A stretch of DNA of 64,000 nt from positions 34,916-98,915 of the forward strand of contig CAJTOI010000012.1 of assembly GCA_910577925.1 (NCBI GenBank), read 5' to 3'. The stretch's first letter is position 1; each line of letters opens with the position of its first letter. Below are positions 41,414-49,975 of this stretch, piece by piece. The notes below the pieces were generated by a model. The model saw only the letters and a program-made list of their open reading frames with translations, was not told the origin of the DNA and searched no databases. A program made the translations under genes and the position numbers. The DNA is from an uncultured Roseburia sp. GTDB taxonomy: Bacteria; Bacillota; Clostridia; Lachnospirales; Lachnospiraceae.

Positions 41414-42781
41414 ATGGAGTGTTTTAATTGCGGCACAAAGCTGGGCGTGGGTGATACCTGCCCGAACTGCGGAATCAATGTAAAGATATACAAAAAGATA
41501 ATGATGGCATCGAATGCGTACTATAACGACGCGTTGGAAAAGGCGGACGTGAGAGATTTATCGGGAGCAATTGAGAGTCTGAAAATCAGTCTGCGTTTCA
41601 ATAAAATGAATATGGAGGCGCGCAATCTGCTCGGATTGATTTATTTCGAGATGGGCGAGGTGGTTGCGGCGCTGACCGAGTGGGTGATCAGCAAAAACTA
41701 TCAGCCGAGAGAGAACCGCGCCGGCTATTATCTGGACGAGGTTCAGAATAATCAGGCAAGGCTGGACGCGATTAATCAGACGATTAAGAAATACAATCAG
41801 GCGCTGCTCTACTGCAGGCAGGACAGCAGAGATCTGGCGATTATCCAGCTGAAAAAGGTGCTTTCCTTAAATCCGAAACTGGTGCGCGGGCATCAGCTTC
41901 TGGCGCTTCTGTATATGCAGGAGGGCAAGTATGAGGCGGCGAAAAAAGCACTGCGCAATGCGGCGAAGATAGATGCCAATAATACGACGACGCTGCGCTA
42001 TCTTCGGGAGACGAGCGAAGAACTTAAGGAGGGCGGCTCCGGAAAGAAGCAGAAGAATGACGAGCAGATTTCCTACCGGAGCGGGAATGAGACCATCATC
42101 CAGCCGAAGTATCTGAATGACAATTCGGCGTTTGCGACGATTCTCAACATGCTCATCGGGATTGCAATCGGTGTGGCGATCACCTGGTTTCTGGTTGTGC
42201 CCGGCATCCGCAGAGAGCTCCAGAATCAGGCAAAAACGGAAGTGCTTGAGGCTAATAACACGATATCCGTGCGGAATCAGACGATCAGCACACTGGAGGC
42301 ACAGATCGACGAGCTGACGTCACAGATTACGGATGTCAAGAACGGCGAGGAGGAGTATGCGAGCCGGATTAATAGCTATGAGCAGCTGCTTGCGGCATAT
42401 CAGGCTTACGTGGCGGAGGATATCGGAAAAGCGGGGGATGCGCTTGCAAATGTGAATCCCGACTATCTGGGCGAGGAGACGAAAAATATCTACAACACGA
42501 TCAACACACAGGTCAACGCCGAGTATGTGGAAACCATGTACCGGGCCGGAAGAGAGGCATACGACGCCCAGGAGTATGCGGAGGCCGTCACAAATCTTCA
42601 GAAAGTGGTTGAGATGGATGAGAACTATGACAGCGGCTACGCGCTCTACTATCTGGCGCAGTCATACCGCAGGAACGAAGATACGGAGAATGCAAAGATC
42701 TATTACCAGAAAGTCGTAGAGCTGTACCCGGGTACGGAGCGGGCGGCCACGGCACAGAACTTTTTGGACAGTACGGAATAA
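41414..42781 (+). CDS. membrane-anchored TPR protein with zinc ribbon
   Basis: The 455-residue protein starts with a four-Cys zinc ribbon (C3, C6, C16, C19), then three or so tetratricopeptide units (about 30-215), one membrane span (about 238-264, NMLIGIAIGVAITWFLVV), a coiled coil (about 275-330) and further extracytoplasmic TPRs (about 375-450, AYDAQEYAEAVTNLQKVVE). It looks like a scaffold linking cytoplasmic and external sides. It precedes the spoIIA operon, but a terminator separates them. Function unknown. Confidence 0.8.
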   Translation: MECFNCGTKLGVGDTCPNCGINVKIYKKIMMASNAYYNDALEKADVRDLSGAIESLKISLRFNKMNMEARNLLGLIYFEMGEVVAALTEWVISKNYQPRENRAGYYLDEVQNNQARLDAINQTIKKYNQALLYCRQDSRDLAIIQLKKVLSLNPKLVRGHQLLALLYMQEGKYEAAKKALRNAAKIDANNTTTLRYLRETSEELKEGGSGKKQKNDEQISYRSGNETIIQPKYLNDNSAFATILNMLIGIAIGVAITWFLVVPGIRRELQNQAKTEVLEANNTISVRNQTISTLEAQIDELTSQITDVKNGEEEYASRINSYEQLLAAYQAYVAEDIGKAGDALANVNPDYLGEETKNIYNTINTQVNAEYVETMYRAGREAYDAQEYAEAVTNLQKVVEMDENYDSGYALYYLAQSYRRNEDTENAKIYYQKVVELYPGTERAATAQNFLDSTE

Positions 42782-42800
42782 AGACAATACAGGAATCTAC

Positions 42801-42843
42801 AAAAGACGTCCGTCGGCGGAAGATGCCGGCAGACGTCTTTTTT
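42801..42843 (+). terminator. terminator between the TPR gene and spoIIAA
   Basis: AAAAGACGTC (42801-42810) pairs with GACGTCTTTT (from 42832), with a CGGC/GCCG inner stem and a T-run. Only about 28 bp remain before ATG 42871, so the spoIIA promoter must lie in or upstream of this hairpin. Confidence 0.85.
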
Positions 42844-42870
42844 ATATCAATTCGGAAAGGAAAGGCGGAA

Positions 42871-43182
42871 ATGGAAAATTATTGTGAGTGGAAGGACGGG
42901 TGTCTGCTCGTCCGCATGCCAAAAGAGCTGGATCATCATCAGGCAGGACTGATCAGGGCGGAGGCGGATTTGATTATCGATACCTGCCGGGTGCAGACCC
43001 TTATATTTGATTTTAAAAGGACCGAGTTTATGGACAGCTCCGGCATCGGAGTGATTATCGGAAGGAGCCGTAAAATGGGCTATCAGGGAGGCCGGGTTGT
43101 AGCGCAGAACTTAAATCAGCGGATGGAAAAAATATTTGCGGTATCGGGCCTGCACAAAATGATCCAAAAAGAAAATTCATAG
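42871..43182 (+). CDS. spoIIAA: anti-anti-sigma factor SpoIIAA
   Basis: The 103-residue STAS protein has the phosphorylation site MDSSGIGVIIGR (Ser57, equivalent to Ser58 of B. subtilis). Dephosphorylated SpoIIAA binds SpoIIAB and frees sigma-F in the forespore. ATG 42871 follows GGAAAGGCGGAA; the longer frame from 42823 runs through the terminator. It is first of the three-gene spoIIA operon. Confidence 0.95.
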   Translation: MENYCEWKDGCLLVRMPKELDHHQAGLIRAEADLIIDTCRVQTLIFDFKRTEFMDSSGIGVIIGRSRKMGYQGGRVVAQNLNQRMEKIFAVSGLHKMIQKENS

Positions 43183-43209
43183 AGAAAAAGAGGAGAGGAA
43201 AAGAGATTT

Positions 43210-43659
43210 ATGACACAGAGAAACGAAATGAGGATGGAATTTGACGCGCGTTCCATGAACGAAGGATTTGCCAGGACGGCGGTGGCGGCGTTTATTATGG
43301 AGCTCAATCCGACGTTAGACGAGGTGGCGGATGTCAAGACCGCAGTGTCCGAGGCCGTGACAAACGCGATTATCCACGGCTATGACAGTCCCAAGGAGAA
43401 AGTGGTGCTGACCTGCAGTGTGGAGGGAACGGCGGTGGAACTTACGGTGGAGGACCGCGGAAAAGGGATCGCGGACGTGGCGCGCGCCATGGAGCCGTTT
43501 TACACGACAAGGCCGGAGCTGGAGCGCTCGGGGATGGGCTTTGCGTTTATGGAAGCATTTATGGACGAAGTGCAGGTGACTTCGTCGCCGGGGAAGGGGA
43601 CAACCGTATGGATGCGCAAGGTATTTGGAAATCCGAAGGTGGCTGATACATATGAGTAG
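43210..43659 (+). CDS. spoIIAB: anti-sigma F factor and serine kinase SpoIIAB
   Basis: The 149-residue GHKL-fold kinase has the N box EAVTNAIIHGY, G1 VEDRGKGI and the G2 region SGMGFAFMEAFMD. It holds sigma-F inactive and phosphorylates SpoIIAA. Its stop overlaps sigF by 8 bp. Confidence 0.95.
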   Translation: MTQRNEMRMEFDARSMNEGFARTAVAAFIMELNPTLDEVADVKTAVSEAVTNAIIHGYDSPKEKVVLTCSVEGTAVELTVEDRGKGIADVARAMEPFYTTRPELERSGMGFAFMEAFMDEVQVTSSPGKGTTVWMRKVFGNPKVADTYE

Positions 43660-44386
43660 TCTGACAGAGTTGATGGAACAGGCGCACGCGGGGGATAAAG
43701 AGGCCAGAGAACGTCTGGTGTCGGAAAATCTTGGGCTGGTGCATGCGGTGATACGCCGCTTTGAGCGGCGGGGCCATGACAGGGAGGAATTGTTTCAGAT
43801 CGGCTGTATCGGTCTGATGAAGGCGGTAGACCACTTTGACACTTCGCTGAATCTGGCGTTTTCCACTTATGCGGTTCCGATGATTACGGGGGAAATCCGG
43901 CGTTTTCTGCGGGATGACGGCATGGTAAAGGTCAGCCGGACCTTAAAAGAGCAGGGCTACAAAATCAGCAAGGCAAGGGAGCGCTTAGTGTCGGCGCTCG
44001 GAAGAGAACCGGATATGGCGGAGTTGTCGCGGGAGACGGAGCTGTCGGCGGAGGAGATTGCGATGGCGCTGGATGCAAACCGCGAGGTGGAGTCTATTTA
44101 TCGTCCGATTTACGAGAAGGACGGGGACGAGCTTCTGATGATTGACCAGGTCGAGAGCACGGGGGCCTGCCCGGGGGAGGAGCCGGAGAAGGAAGCGGTT
44201 TTAAACCGGATTGTGATAAGGCAGCTGCTGGACGGGCTTTCGGAACAGGACAGAGAGCTGATCGAGCTGCGCTATTTTGAGAGCAGGACGCAGAGCGAAG
44301 TGGCCAAGCGGCTCGGCATGAGCCAGGTGCAGGTCAGCCGGGCGGAAAAACGGATTCTGCTGCAGCTGCGCAAGCGGATCGGATAG
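43652..44386 (+). CDS. sigF: RNA polymerase sigma-F, forespore specific
   Basis: The 244-residue sigma-70 family factor has region 2 (DREELFQIGCIGLMKAVDHFD), region 3 and the region 4 helix-turn-helix (TQSEVAKRLGMSQVQVSRAEK). The operon order spoIIAA-spoIIAB-sigF is diagnostic of endospore formers. ATG 43652 overlaps the spoIIAB end. Confidence 0.95.
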   Translation: MSSLTELMEQAHAGDKEARERLVSENLGLVHAVIRRFERRGHDREELFQIGCIGLMKAVDHFDTSLNLAFSTYAVPMITGEIRRFLRDDGMVKVSRTLKEQGYKISKARERLVSALGREPDMAELSRETELSAEEIAMALDANREVESIYRPIYEKDGDELLMIDQVESTGACPGEEPEKEAVLNRIVIRQLLDGLSEQDRELIELRYFESRTQSEVAKRLGMSQVQVSRAEKRILLQLRKRIG

Positions 44387-44495
44387 CGGTAAAAGCCGCG
44401 GCCCGGCGGGAAACGATTAAGAAAAGGGGGAAACGTACCGATATAGATAAAAGGAGAGTTATGGCAGAATACGGAAAACGAGGGAGGAATGAGTT

Positions 44496-45515
44496 ATGGG
44501 ACTTACGATTAATGCAAACGGATTTGCAACGGCAGCCCAGCGCGCAGAGCAGGAGGCCGGAAAGCATGGAAAACAGATCGGTAAAAACTTTTTCGGGGGA
44601 AATCTAAAGCTTGCCGAGGACCCGCTTGAGAAGCGGCGTCAGGAGGCAAAGCAGCAGGCGTGGAAGGTAGTGTCCGACGCATGGGCCAGCGACAATGCCG
44701 TGGACAGACAGATGGACGACAGAAGAGCGCATTACGCCGAGATGCAGGCGCTGAAAGACGAAGCGGACAAACAGGTGGATGAGCTGAACGGGCGGAAAGA
44801 GGCGTTAAAGGAGCTGTATCAGGTGACGGACGACTCCGAGGAGCAGGAGGAGCTTAAGCTTCTCGAGAAAGCCCAGGATTTTAAAAACGGCGTGTCGCAC
44901 GAAAAGCCTACGCAGGAAGAACAGAAGCGGATTGACGAAATTGAGGCGCGGGGACTGACGGAGTACCAGAGCAGAGCCCTTCAGCTGAATGATCAGGCCG
45001 CGAAATTCAAGCTTGAGATAGAAGAGGCGGACCAGGCAATGCTGGATGATATCAGCGACGTTAATGCGATCAAGCAGGAGCGCTTAAAGACGCATCCGAT
45101 GATAGACGCCCAGAAAGCGGCGGAGGCCATTATGGACGCGGCGAACAAAGAGATTGTCGGAATGACTGTCCAGGAGGGTATGGACCATCTCGATGAGAAG
45201 ATGGAAGAGGCCGAGGAGAAGGCCGAGGAAAATATGGAAAAGAAGGAGGAAAAGGAGGAGCTTCTCGAGGAGCAGAAAGAGATGCGGGCACTGCAGGAAG
45301 CCTTTATCGAGGGGACCAGAGAGGCCATCGAGCGGGCGGAAGCAGAACACCGGCAGAATGAGGCTCCCGATATTGAAATCACTGATATGGTGGATATGAT
45401 CAAGCACAGAGGAGATTCGGCAAATCAGGTGCAGAGCGATCTGAAGGATATCCAGAACAGCATGAAAGTACTCGAGGCCGATTTGAAAGGAATCAAGGTC
45501 GACGAGGAGGTCTAA
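44496..45515 (+). CDS. coiled-coil protein of unknown function downstream of sigF
   Basis: The 339-residue, highly charged protein is nearly all predicted helix and coiled coil, with very Glu/Lys-rich stretches (near residues 235-270). No signal peptide, membrane span or catalytic motif is seen. ATG 44496 follows GGGAGGAATGAGTT. It lies 110 bp after sigF and ends at a strong terminator, so it may belong to the sporulation unit. I do not recognise a named family. Confidence 0.75.
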   Translation: MGLTINANGFATAAQRAEQEAGKHGKQIGKNFFGGNLKLAEDPLEKRRQEAKQQAWKVVSDAWASDNAVDRQMDDRRAHYAEMQALKDEADKQVDELNGRKEALKELYQVTDDSEEQEELKLLEKAQDFKNGVSHEKPTQEEQKRIDEIEARGLTEYQSRALQLNDQAAKFKLEIEEADQAMLDDISDVNAIKQERLKTHPMIDAQKAAEAIMDAANKEIVGMTVQEGMDHLDEKMEEAEEKAEENMEKKEEKEELLEEQKEMRALQEAFIEGTREAIERAEAEHRQNEAPDIEITDMVDMIKHRGDSANQVQSDLKDIQNSMKVLEADLKGIKVDEEV

Positions 45516-45526
45516 TGGCCGATACG

Positions 45527-45557
45527 GCTCCGGTATGGACACATACCGGAGCTTTTT
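45527..45557 (+). terminator. rho-independent terminator
   Basis: GCTCCGGTATG (45527-45537), loop GACA, CATACCGGAGC (45542-45552), TTTTT. Confidence 0.92.
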
Positions 45558-45601
45558 GTGATACAAAGCTACAAAAATGTATAAAGTAATTATAAAAAAA
45601 C

Positions 45602-45653
45602 TTGAAATATTCTTAAAAGAATGTTAAAGTTTTATCAAAAGTTGGTCATACCA
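45602..45653 (+). promoter_or_regulatory. DUF5692 promoter with two candidate operators
   Basis: TTGAAA (45602-45607), 17 bp, TAAAGT (45625-45630). The spacer contains ATTCTT-AA-AAGAAT (45609-45622). Thirteen bp after the -10 lies TGGT-CAT-ACCA (45643-45653), matching the TGGT-N3-ACCA operator of FadR-subfamily GntR regulators. Confidence 0.5.
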
Positions 45654-45688
45654 GATAAGGTTATTCCAAAAATGGAGGAGGATTCGTT

Positions 45689-46750
45689 ATGTTATTTAAT
45701 GTCTATGGCGACAACGGCATTTATCAGCTGCTCGGCTGGGCAGCGGTATTTGCAGGGCTGGTAATCTGCAACGAGGTTGCGCGCCGCAGCAAAGCGGGAG
45801 GGATTTTCTTTTTTCTGATTTTACCTGCCGCATTGACGGTATACTTTATCGCGATTGCGGTCGGCGCCGCAAACGGCGCGGCTTGGGCGGTGAACAATCA
45901 GACGTATCTGTATCAGAACGGATGGTTCCATTACGCGAAGCTGTACGCGGCGACCGCCGGCTGTATCGGCTTTATGATGCTCAAGTATAAGTGGAGCATC
46001 GGAAAGACGGAGTGGTTTAAGGTCTATCCGTTTGTGATCGTTGCGATTAATATTCTGATTGCGGTCGTATCCGATTTCGAGTCCGCAATCAAAGGCGCGC
46101 AGGCGCTGGCGGAGACCGGTTCCCGCTGGTGGTATTCCAGTGAGGGCGTATGGCTCTACGGCGGCTGGTGGAATTGGGTAAACGGTATCGCGGGCCTTAT
46201 CAATATTTTCTGTATGACAGGCTGGTGGGGAATCTACGTGTCAAAGAAAAAGGACGATATGCTGTGGCCGGATATGACCTGGTGCTTTATCATTGCGTAT
46301 GATATCTGGAACTTTACCTATACATACCTGAATCTGCCGACGCACTCCTGGTACTGCGGTTTTGCGCTGCTGCTGGCGCCGACGTTCGCAAACAAGTTCT
46401 GGAACAAGGGCGGCTGGATTCAGAACCGTGCCAATACGCTTGCCATCTGGTGCATGTTTGCACAGGTGTTCCCGCTGTTCCAGATCGGGACGAAAGCGGC
46501 AGTCGTCACATCGCTGTACGGGGATGAGCTGTCGAGCGGATTAGAGATTTACAACATGACGTCACAGCCGACGTTCGCGGACCCGACCGCACAGGGTGTA
46601 GTCGCGATTCTCGCACTCGGCGCAAATGTCGTCTGCATCACTGCGATTATCAAACGTGCGGTTGAGCAGAAGAAGAACCCGTACAAGAACGAAATCTTTA
46701 CCGACCAGACGGATTTCCGGATTGCGATGGCGCGGGCCGAGAGAAACTGA
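45689..46750 (+). CDS. DUF5692-like multi-pass membrane protein
   Basis: The 353-residue, Trp-rich membrane protein has about nine predicted hydrophobic segments (from LGWAAVFAGLVICNEVARR to VVAILALGANVVCITAI) and a basic C terminus. It resembles the DUF5692 family seen in gut Clostridia; function unknown. It has its own promoter with operator-like palindromes and no obvious partner except the small FeoB-associated peptide 165 bp downstream. ATG 45689 follows GGAGGAGG. Confidence 0.7.
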   Translation: MLFNVYGDNGIYQLLGWAAVFAGLVICNEVARRSKAGGIFFFLILPAALTVYFIAIAVGAANGAAWAVNNQTYLYQNGWFHYAKLYAATAGCIGFMMLKYKWSIGKTEWFKVYPFVIVAINILIAVVSDFESAIKGAQALAETGSRWWYSSEGVWLYGGWWNWVNGIAGLINIFCMTGWWGIYVSKKKDDMLWPDMTWCFIIAYDIWNFTYTYLNLPTHSWYCGFALLLAPTFANKFWNKGGWIQNRANTLAIWCMFAQVFPLFQIGTKAAVVTSLYGDELSSGLEIYNMTSQPTFADPTAQGVVAILALGANVVCITAIIKRAVEQKKNPYKNEIFTDQTDFRIAMARAERN

Positions 46751-46915
46751 GCCGTTTGCCGGCGTTTTTAGAAAAAGTACGGCCGTCTCATGGGTGTTTG
46801 CACCGCTCGGCTGGACAGAAGCGGGGGCGGGATGGAAGATGGCGGTAGCGGCCGTATTTATTTATCTGCGGTTGCGGCCGCATAAAGAAAGCGGAGCATG
46901 GAGGGGAGAGACGAT

Positions 46916-47053
46916 ATGGGGACATGGATTGTAGGAGGGATTCTGGCGCTTGTCGTGGCGCTGATCATCCGCAGTATGATTCGAGACAAAAAGAACGGAA
47001 AATCCTTACAGTGCGGCGGCAACTGCAAAAACTGCGGGGAAGGCTGCGGCTGA
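46916..47053 (+). CDS. FeoB-associated Cys-rich membrane protein
   Basis: The 45-residue product has one membrane helix (IVGGILALVVALIIRSMI) followed by a basic stretch and a Cys cluster CGGNCKNCGEGCG. This is the pattern of the small FeoB-associated Cys-rich proteins linked to ferrous iron uptake. No feoA or feoB is in the window. ATG 46916 follows GGAGGGGAGAG. The 165 bp upstream contain only GC-rich inverted repeats. Confidence 0.8.
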   Translation: MGTWIVGGILALVVALIIRSMIRDKKNGKSLQCGGNCKNCGEGCG

Positions 47054-47119
47054 TTTATCCGTGTGCCTGCCTGCGCCGTTATTGAGGCGAAAGCCTTGGG
47101 ATAAGCGGCAAAGACAGAC

Positions 47120-47148
47120 TTGAAAGTGTGTGTGATATCCGCTACAAT
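47120..47148 (+). promoter_or_regulatory. promoter of the thioesterase gene
   Basis: TTGAAA (47120-47125), 17 bp, TACAAT (47143-47148), 25 bp before ATG 47173. Confidence 0.7.
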
Positions 47149-47172
47149 GGGGACAGGTAGGGAGGACAGAAT

Positions 47173-47574
47173 ATGAAACTTGAGACAGGAATGACAGGAA
47201 AAAAATCACTTACAGTCACACAAGAGAGGACGGCGCAGGCGATTTCAAGCGGGACGCTTCCGGTGCTCGCGACGCCCGTCATGATAGCTTTGATGGAGGA
47301 TACCGCAAAGGAGTGTGCGGCGCCGTATCTTGCGGACGGACAGAGTACCGTGGGAACGCTGGTGAATATCCGCCATGTGTCTGCCACGCCCGTGGGAATG
47401 GACGTATCCTGCGAGGCGAGACTGACGGAGATTGACGGAAGACGGCTGGTGTTTGAGGTGAAGGCCTGCGATGCGGCGGGGGTGATCGGTGAGGGAACCC
47501 ATGAGCGTTTTATCGTGGACAACGAGAAATTTATGACAAAAGTCGAGGGGAAAAACAAATCCGCCGAGGAGTAG
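47173..47574 (+). CDS. hotdog-fold thioesterase, FlK-like
   Basis: The 133-residue protein aligns by eye with the fluoroacetyl-CoA thioesterase-like (FlK) family: ATPVMIALMEDTAKE, STVGTLVNIRHVSATPVG and GEGTHERFIVD. The probable active-site Thr, Glu and His are present in those three segments. It likely hydrolyses a short acyl-CoA. It is monocistronic, between its own promoter and a terminator. Confidence 0.85.
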   Translation: MKLETGMTGKKSLTVTQERTAQAISSGTLPVLATPVMIALMEDTAKECAAPYLADGQSTVGTLVNIRHVSATPVGMDVSCEARLTEIDGRRLVFEVKACDAAGVIGEGTHERFIVDNEKFMTKVEGKNKSAEE

Positions 47575-47603
47575 GATAAGAAGGAAATGAAGACGCACAG
47601 GCG

Positions 47604-47646
47604 TCAAAAAAGCTGTCACACCGAAAGGTGCGGCAGCTTTTTTAAG
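47604..47646. terminator. bidirectional terminator between convergent genes
   Basis: AAAAAAGCTGTCACACC-GAAA-GGTGCGGCAGCTTTTTT with two mispairs; T-runs on both strands serve the thioesterase gene and the hemerythrin gene. Confidence 0.85.
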
Positions 47647-47649
47647 ATG

Positions 47650-49002
47650 TTAACGCGTCTGGTGTCTCTCAAAGAAAGAATCAATATTTTTCTTGATATC
47701 GGCCGGATTCAGATGCTTTAACAGATACCCGGCAGGCTTTAAGGACATCACATTTTTTACGCTCTCCGGATCGCTTCGTCCGGTCAGAAAGATAACGGAA
47801 ACATCTGCAAATTCATGGTCCGAGCGGAGCATTTCAAGCATCTGTCTTCCGTCGCAGACCGGCATTTCATAGTCGAGCAAAACCAGATCGGGTTTGTTTA
47901 AGGTGATGCTCCGGATTGCGGACAGGCTCGATTCGGCCACTGTGATATTGTAGTGTTCCTTCAGCAATTCGCGCATGTGCTCTCTTATTGTCATCGAATC
48001 GTCGACGACGAGAATCTTCGGTTTTGCGGCCTCGTTTTCGCGTTTTTTGAGATATTCTTTGACCTCATCCATCGCGTTATCGGCTTTGATCACGGAACCG
48101 ATGTTGGCTTCAAGCAGATGCGGCGCGATCATGCAGTAGGAAAAATATCCGGCGTCCGTGTTGAACAGCAGACGGACCTGGGGAGTTTCCAGCTCAAAAA
48201 CTTTCTGGAACTGCTCGTAGGAAAGCAGATTCTCTGCCTGCAGCTCATAGGCATCGTCTATCAGATACTGTTCCATCACGCGTTCGACAAATTTCCGCGC
48301 GACATATCTTGCGGCGTGAATCAGCGTATTATCCAGTTTGTTTGCCTTGATGCCCATAATTTTTCCGACGGTGTTAATCAGAAGTTTCTCCTCGAAAACC
48401 AAGATAACTTCCTGTTTCTTTTTTGTGTTCGGAGCCCCGTAAATCAGGCGGTAATATACGCCGTTTCCGAATTTGTCTCCATTATAAGAATCACTGATCA
48501 AGTGTGAATCGAGATCAAACATATCGGAGATGAGGCTGACAATTATTTTTTCCGTATCCGCGAGGTAGTCACTTGACACAAGCTTCATGGATTTTTTTGT
48601 CTTTTTTCCGGTGATGGCAAGATCCTCCGTCAGAGTATGTCCGATCAACCAGCCGGCACAGACTCCCAGGAAATGTTCAATGGCATCCGGGGAATACTTG
48701 GTCTGCTCAAGTTCCCGCTCGAGTGCGGGCAGTGTGTTTTCACGAAATCCTCTGTGGAGACGTCTGTGCTGTTCGAGCCATTCATAATCAATGGAAGCCA
48801 TATACGCTTCTTCATCCGTGAAGTGATTGTTGGCATGTTCTTTAAAAAACTTAATGCTCTCCTGACACGCCCATTGGTTGACGGCCTCATCTTCTTTAAA
48901 TGCGAAAAGTTTGTTGATAATCTTAAATAACCTTTGATGCTCTTTATCGATGGTGTCAACTCCGGTATTAAATCGTTCCCTCCATACAAATTGGTTATCC
49001 AT
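47650..49002 (-). CDS. hemerythrin / CheX-like / response-regulator fusion
   Basis: The 450-residue protein combines a bacteriohemerythrin domain with a complete di-iron ligand set (H22, H60, E64, H79, H83, H122, D127), a middle domain (about 140-310) whose topology resembles CheX/CheC-type chemotaxis phosphatases, and a C-terminal receiver domain (about 325-450; ILVVDDSM, phospho-acceptor Asp in LVLLDYEMPVCDG, Lys in SLKPAG). No DNA-binding output is present. It probably turns oxygen or NO binding into phosphorelay or chemotaxis control. ATG 49002 follows AAAGGAGAAC. The middle-domain call is tentative. Confidence 0.85.
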   Translation of the reverse strand: MDNQFVWRERFNTGVDTIDKEHQRLFKIINKLFAFKEDEAVNQWACQESIKFFKEHANNHFTDEEAYMASIDYEWLEQHRRLHRGFRENTLPALERELEQTKYSPDAIEHFLGVCAGWLIGHTLTEDLAITGKKTKKSMKLVSSDYLADTEKIIVSLISDMFDLDSHLISDSYNGDKFGNGVYYRLIYGAPNTKKKQEVILVFEEKLLINTVGKIMGIKANKLDNTLIHAARYVARKFVERVMEQYLIDDAYELQAENLLSYEQFQKVFELETPQVRLLFNTDAGYFSYCMIAPHLLEANIGSVIKADNAMDEVKEYLKKRENEAAKPKILVVDDSMTIREHMRELLKEHYNITVAESSLSAIRSITLNKPDLVLLDYEMPVCDGRQMLEMLRSDHEFADVSVIFLTGRSDPESVKNVMSLKPAGYLLKHLNPADIKKNIDSFFERHQTR

Positions 49003-49046
49003 TTAAGTTCTCCTTTGCGCTGGTTATATATGTATTCTATGAAGTG

Positions 49047-49076
49047 ATTATACATCCTGTTAAAATTGTTTGTCAA
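49047..49076 (-). promoter_or_regulatory. promoter of the hemerythrin fusion gene
   Basis: On the minus strand TTGACA (49071-49076), 18 bp, TATAAT (49047-49052). Confidence 0.8.
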
Positions 49077-49209
49077 TGAATAAACATTTACATACTACGC
49101 ATATAGTACATACTGCATAAAGCCGGGGCGGATTATCAGAGAAAAGCAGGCAGTATGACTCTGCGCGGGAAGGCGGCGGTGCGGGTTTTTAGAAAAACAG
49201 AAAAACGGA

Positions 49210-49264
49210 TTGACAGAGACAGACTTCCGGAGTAATATAAACATATGAACAATTATTTATATGT
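49210..49264 (+). promoter_or_regulatory. metal-efflux operon promoter with ArsR/CadC-type operator
   Basis: TTGACA (49210-49215), 17 bp, TAATAT (49233-49238). An imperfect palindrome begins ACATATGAACA and ends TTATATGT (49241-49264), like the 12-2-12 operators of the SmtB/CadC group. It lies just before the arsR-type gene, implying autorepression relieved by metal. Confidence 0.75.
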
Positions 49265-49283
49265 ATGAAAGGAGGGTGAGACG

Positions 49284-49643
49284 TTGACAGGAAACCATAT
49301 GGAGTGCTGCGAGACAACATTTGTACACGAGGATCTGGTCAGAAAGGTGCATGAACGGCTGCCGGAGGAAGAAAAGCTGTATGCTTTGGCAGAATTGTTT
49401 AAGGTGTTCGGAGACTATACCAGAATCCGCATTTTATATGTTCTGTTTGAGGAGGAAGTCTGTGTGTGTGATCTGGCGGAGGCGCTTCATATGACGCAGC
49501 CGGCGATTTCGCATCAGCTGAAAATCTTAAAGCAGGCAAAGCTTGTTGGGAGCAGGCGAGACGGAAAGTCGGTCTTTTATTCGCTTGCAGACGGCCATGT
49601 GCGGACGATGATCGCACAGGGCAGAGAGCATATTGAAGAGTAG
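49284..49643 (+). CDS. ArsR/SmtB family metal-responsive repressor
   Basis: The 119-residue winged-helix protein has VCVCDLAEALHMTQPAISHQL, in which the CVCDL pair in the recognition region is a metal ligand set typical of ArsR/CadC proteins. His residues near both termini could form a second site. The TTG start at 49284 follows AAGGAGGG with 7-8 nt spacing. It heads the operon with HMA and P1B-ATPase genes, so the inducer is probably Cd, Zn or Pb. Confidence 0.9.
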   Translation: MTGNHMECCETTFVHEDLVRKVHERLPEEEKLYALAELFKVFGDYTRIRILYVLFEEEVCVCDLAEALHMTQPAISHQLKILKQAKLVGSRRDGKSVFYSLADGHVRTMIAQGREHIEE

Positions 49644-49743
49644 GCGCCGCATGTACACGGCACGGACACGGTGCAGAAGCTGTGTGTGCGGCGGAAATGA
49701 AAAACAGGCGGGTTCGCGCGGCGGGCCCGGAAAGGAGAGAAAA

Positions 49744-49962
49744 ATGAAGAAAAAATTTAAACTGGAGGATCTGGACTGCGCAAACTGCGCGGCAAAAATG
49801 GAGGAGGCAATCAAAAAGCTTCCGGGTGTCCATGATGCGAGCGTGAGCTTTATGCATCAGAAAATGACGGTGGACGCGGACGACGACAGGTTTGACGACA
49901 TTATGAAAGAAGTGGTTGCCGTATGTGCAAAGGTGGAACCGGATTGTAAGATTTTGCTGTGA
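49744..49962 (+). CDS. heavy-metal-associated (HMA) domain protein
   Basis: The 72-residue ferredoxin-like metallochaperone has the metal motif LDCANCAAKM (C12, C15) and GVHDASVSFM. It is a free-standing copy of the N-terminal HMA domain usually found in the ATPase encoded 13 bp later, and probably hands metal to it. ATG 49744 follows GGAAAGGAGAG. Confidence 0.93.
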   Translation: MKKKFKLEDLDCANCAAKMEEAIKKLPGVHDASVSFMHQKMTVDADDDRFDDIMKEVVAVCAKVEPDCKILL

Positions 49963-49975
49963 AGGAGAGGCGGTA

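Noticed and set aside
44461..44610. Short frame starting at ATG 44461 after AAGGAGAGTT
   Set aside because: It runs out of frame through the coiled-coil gene with no sensible composition; at most a coupling leader.
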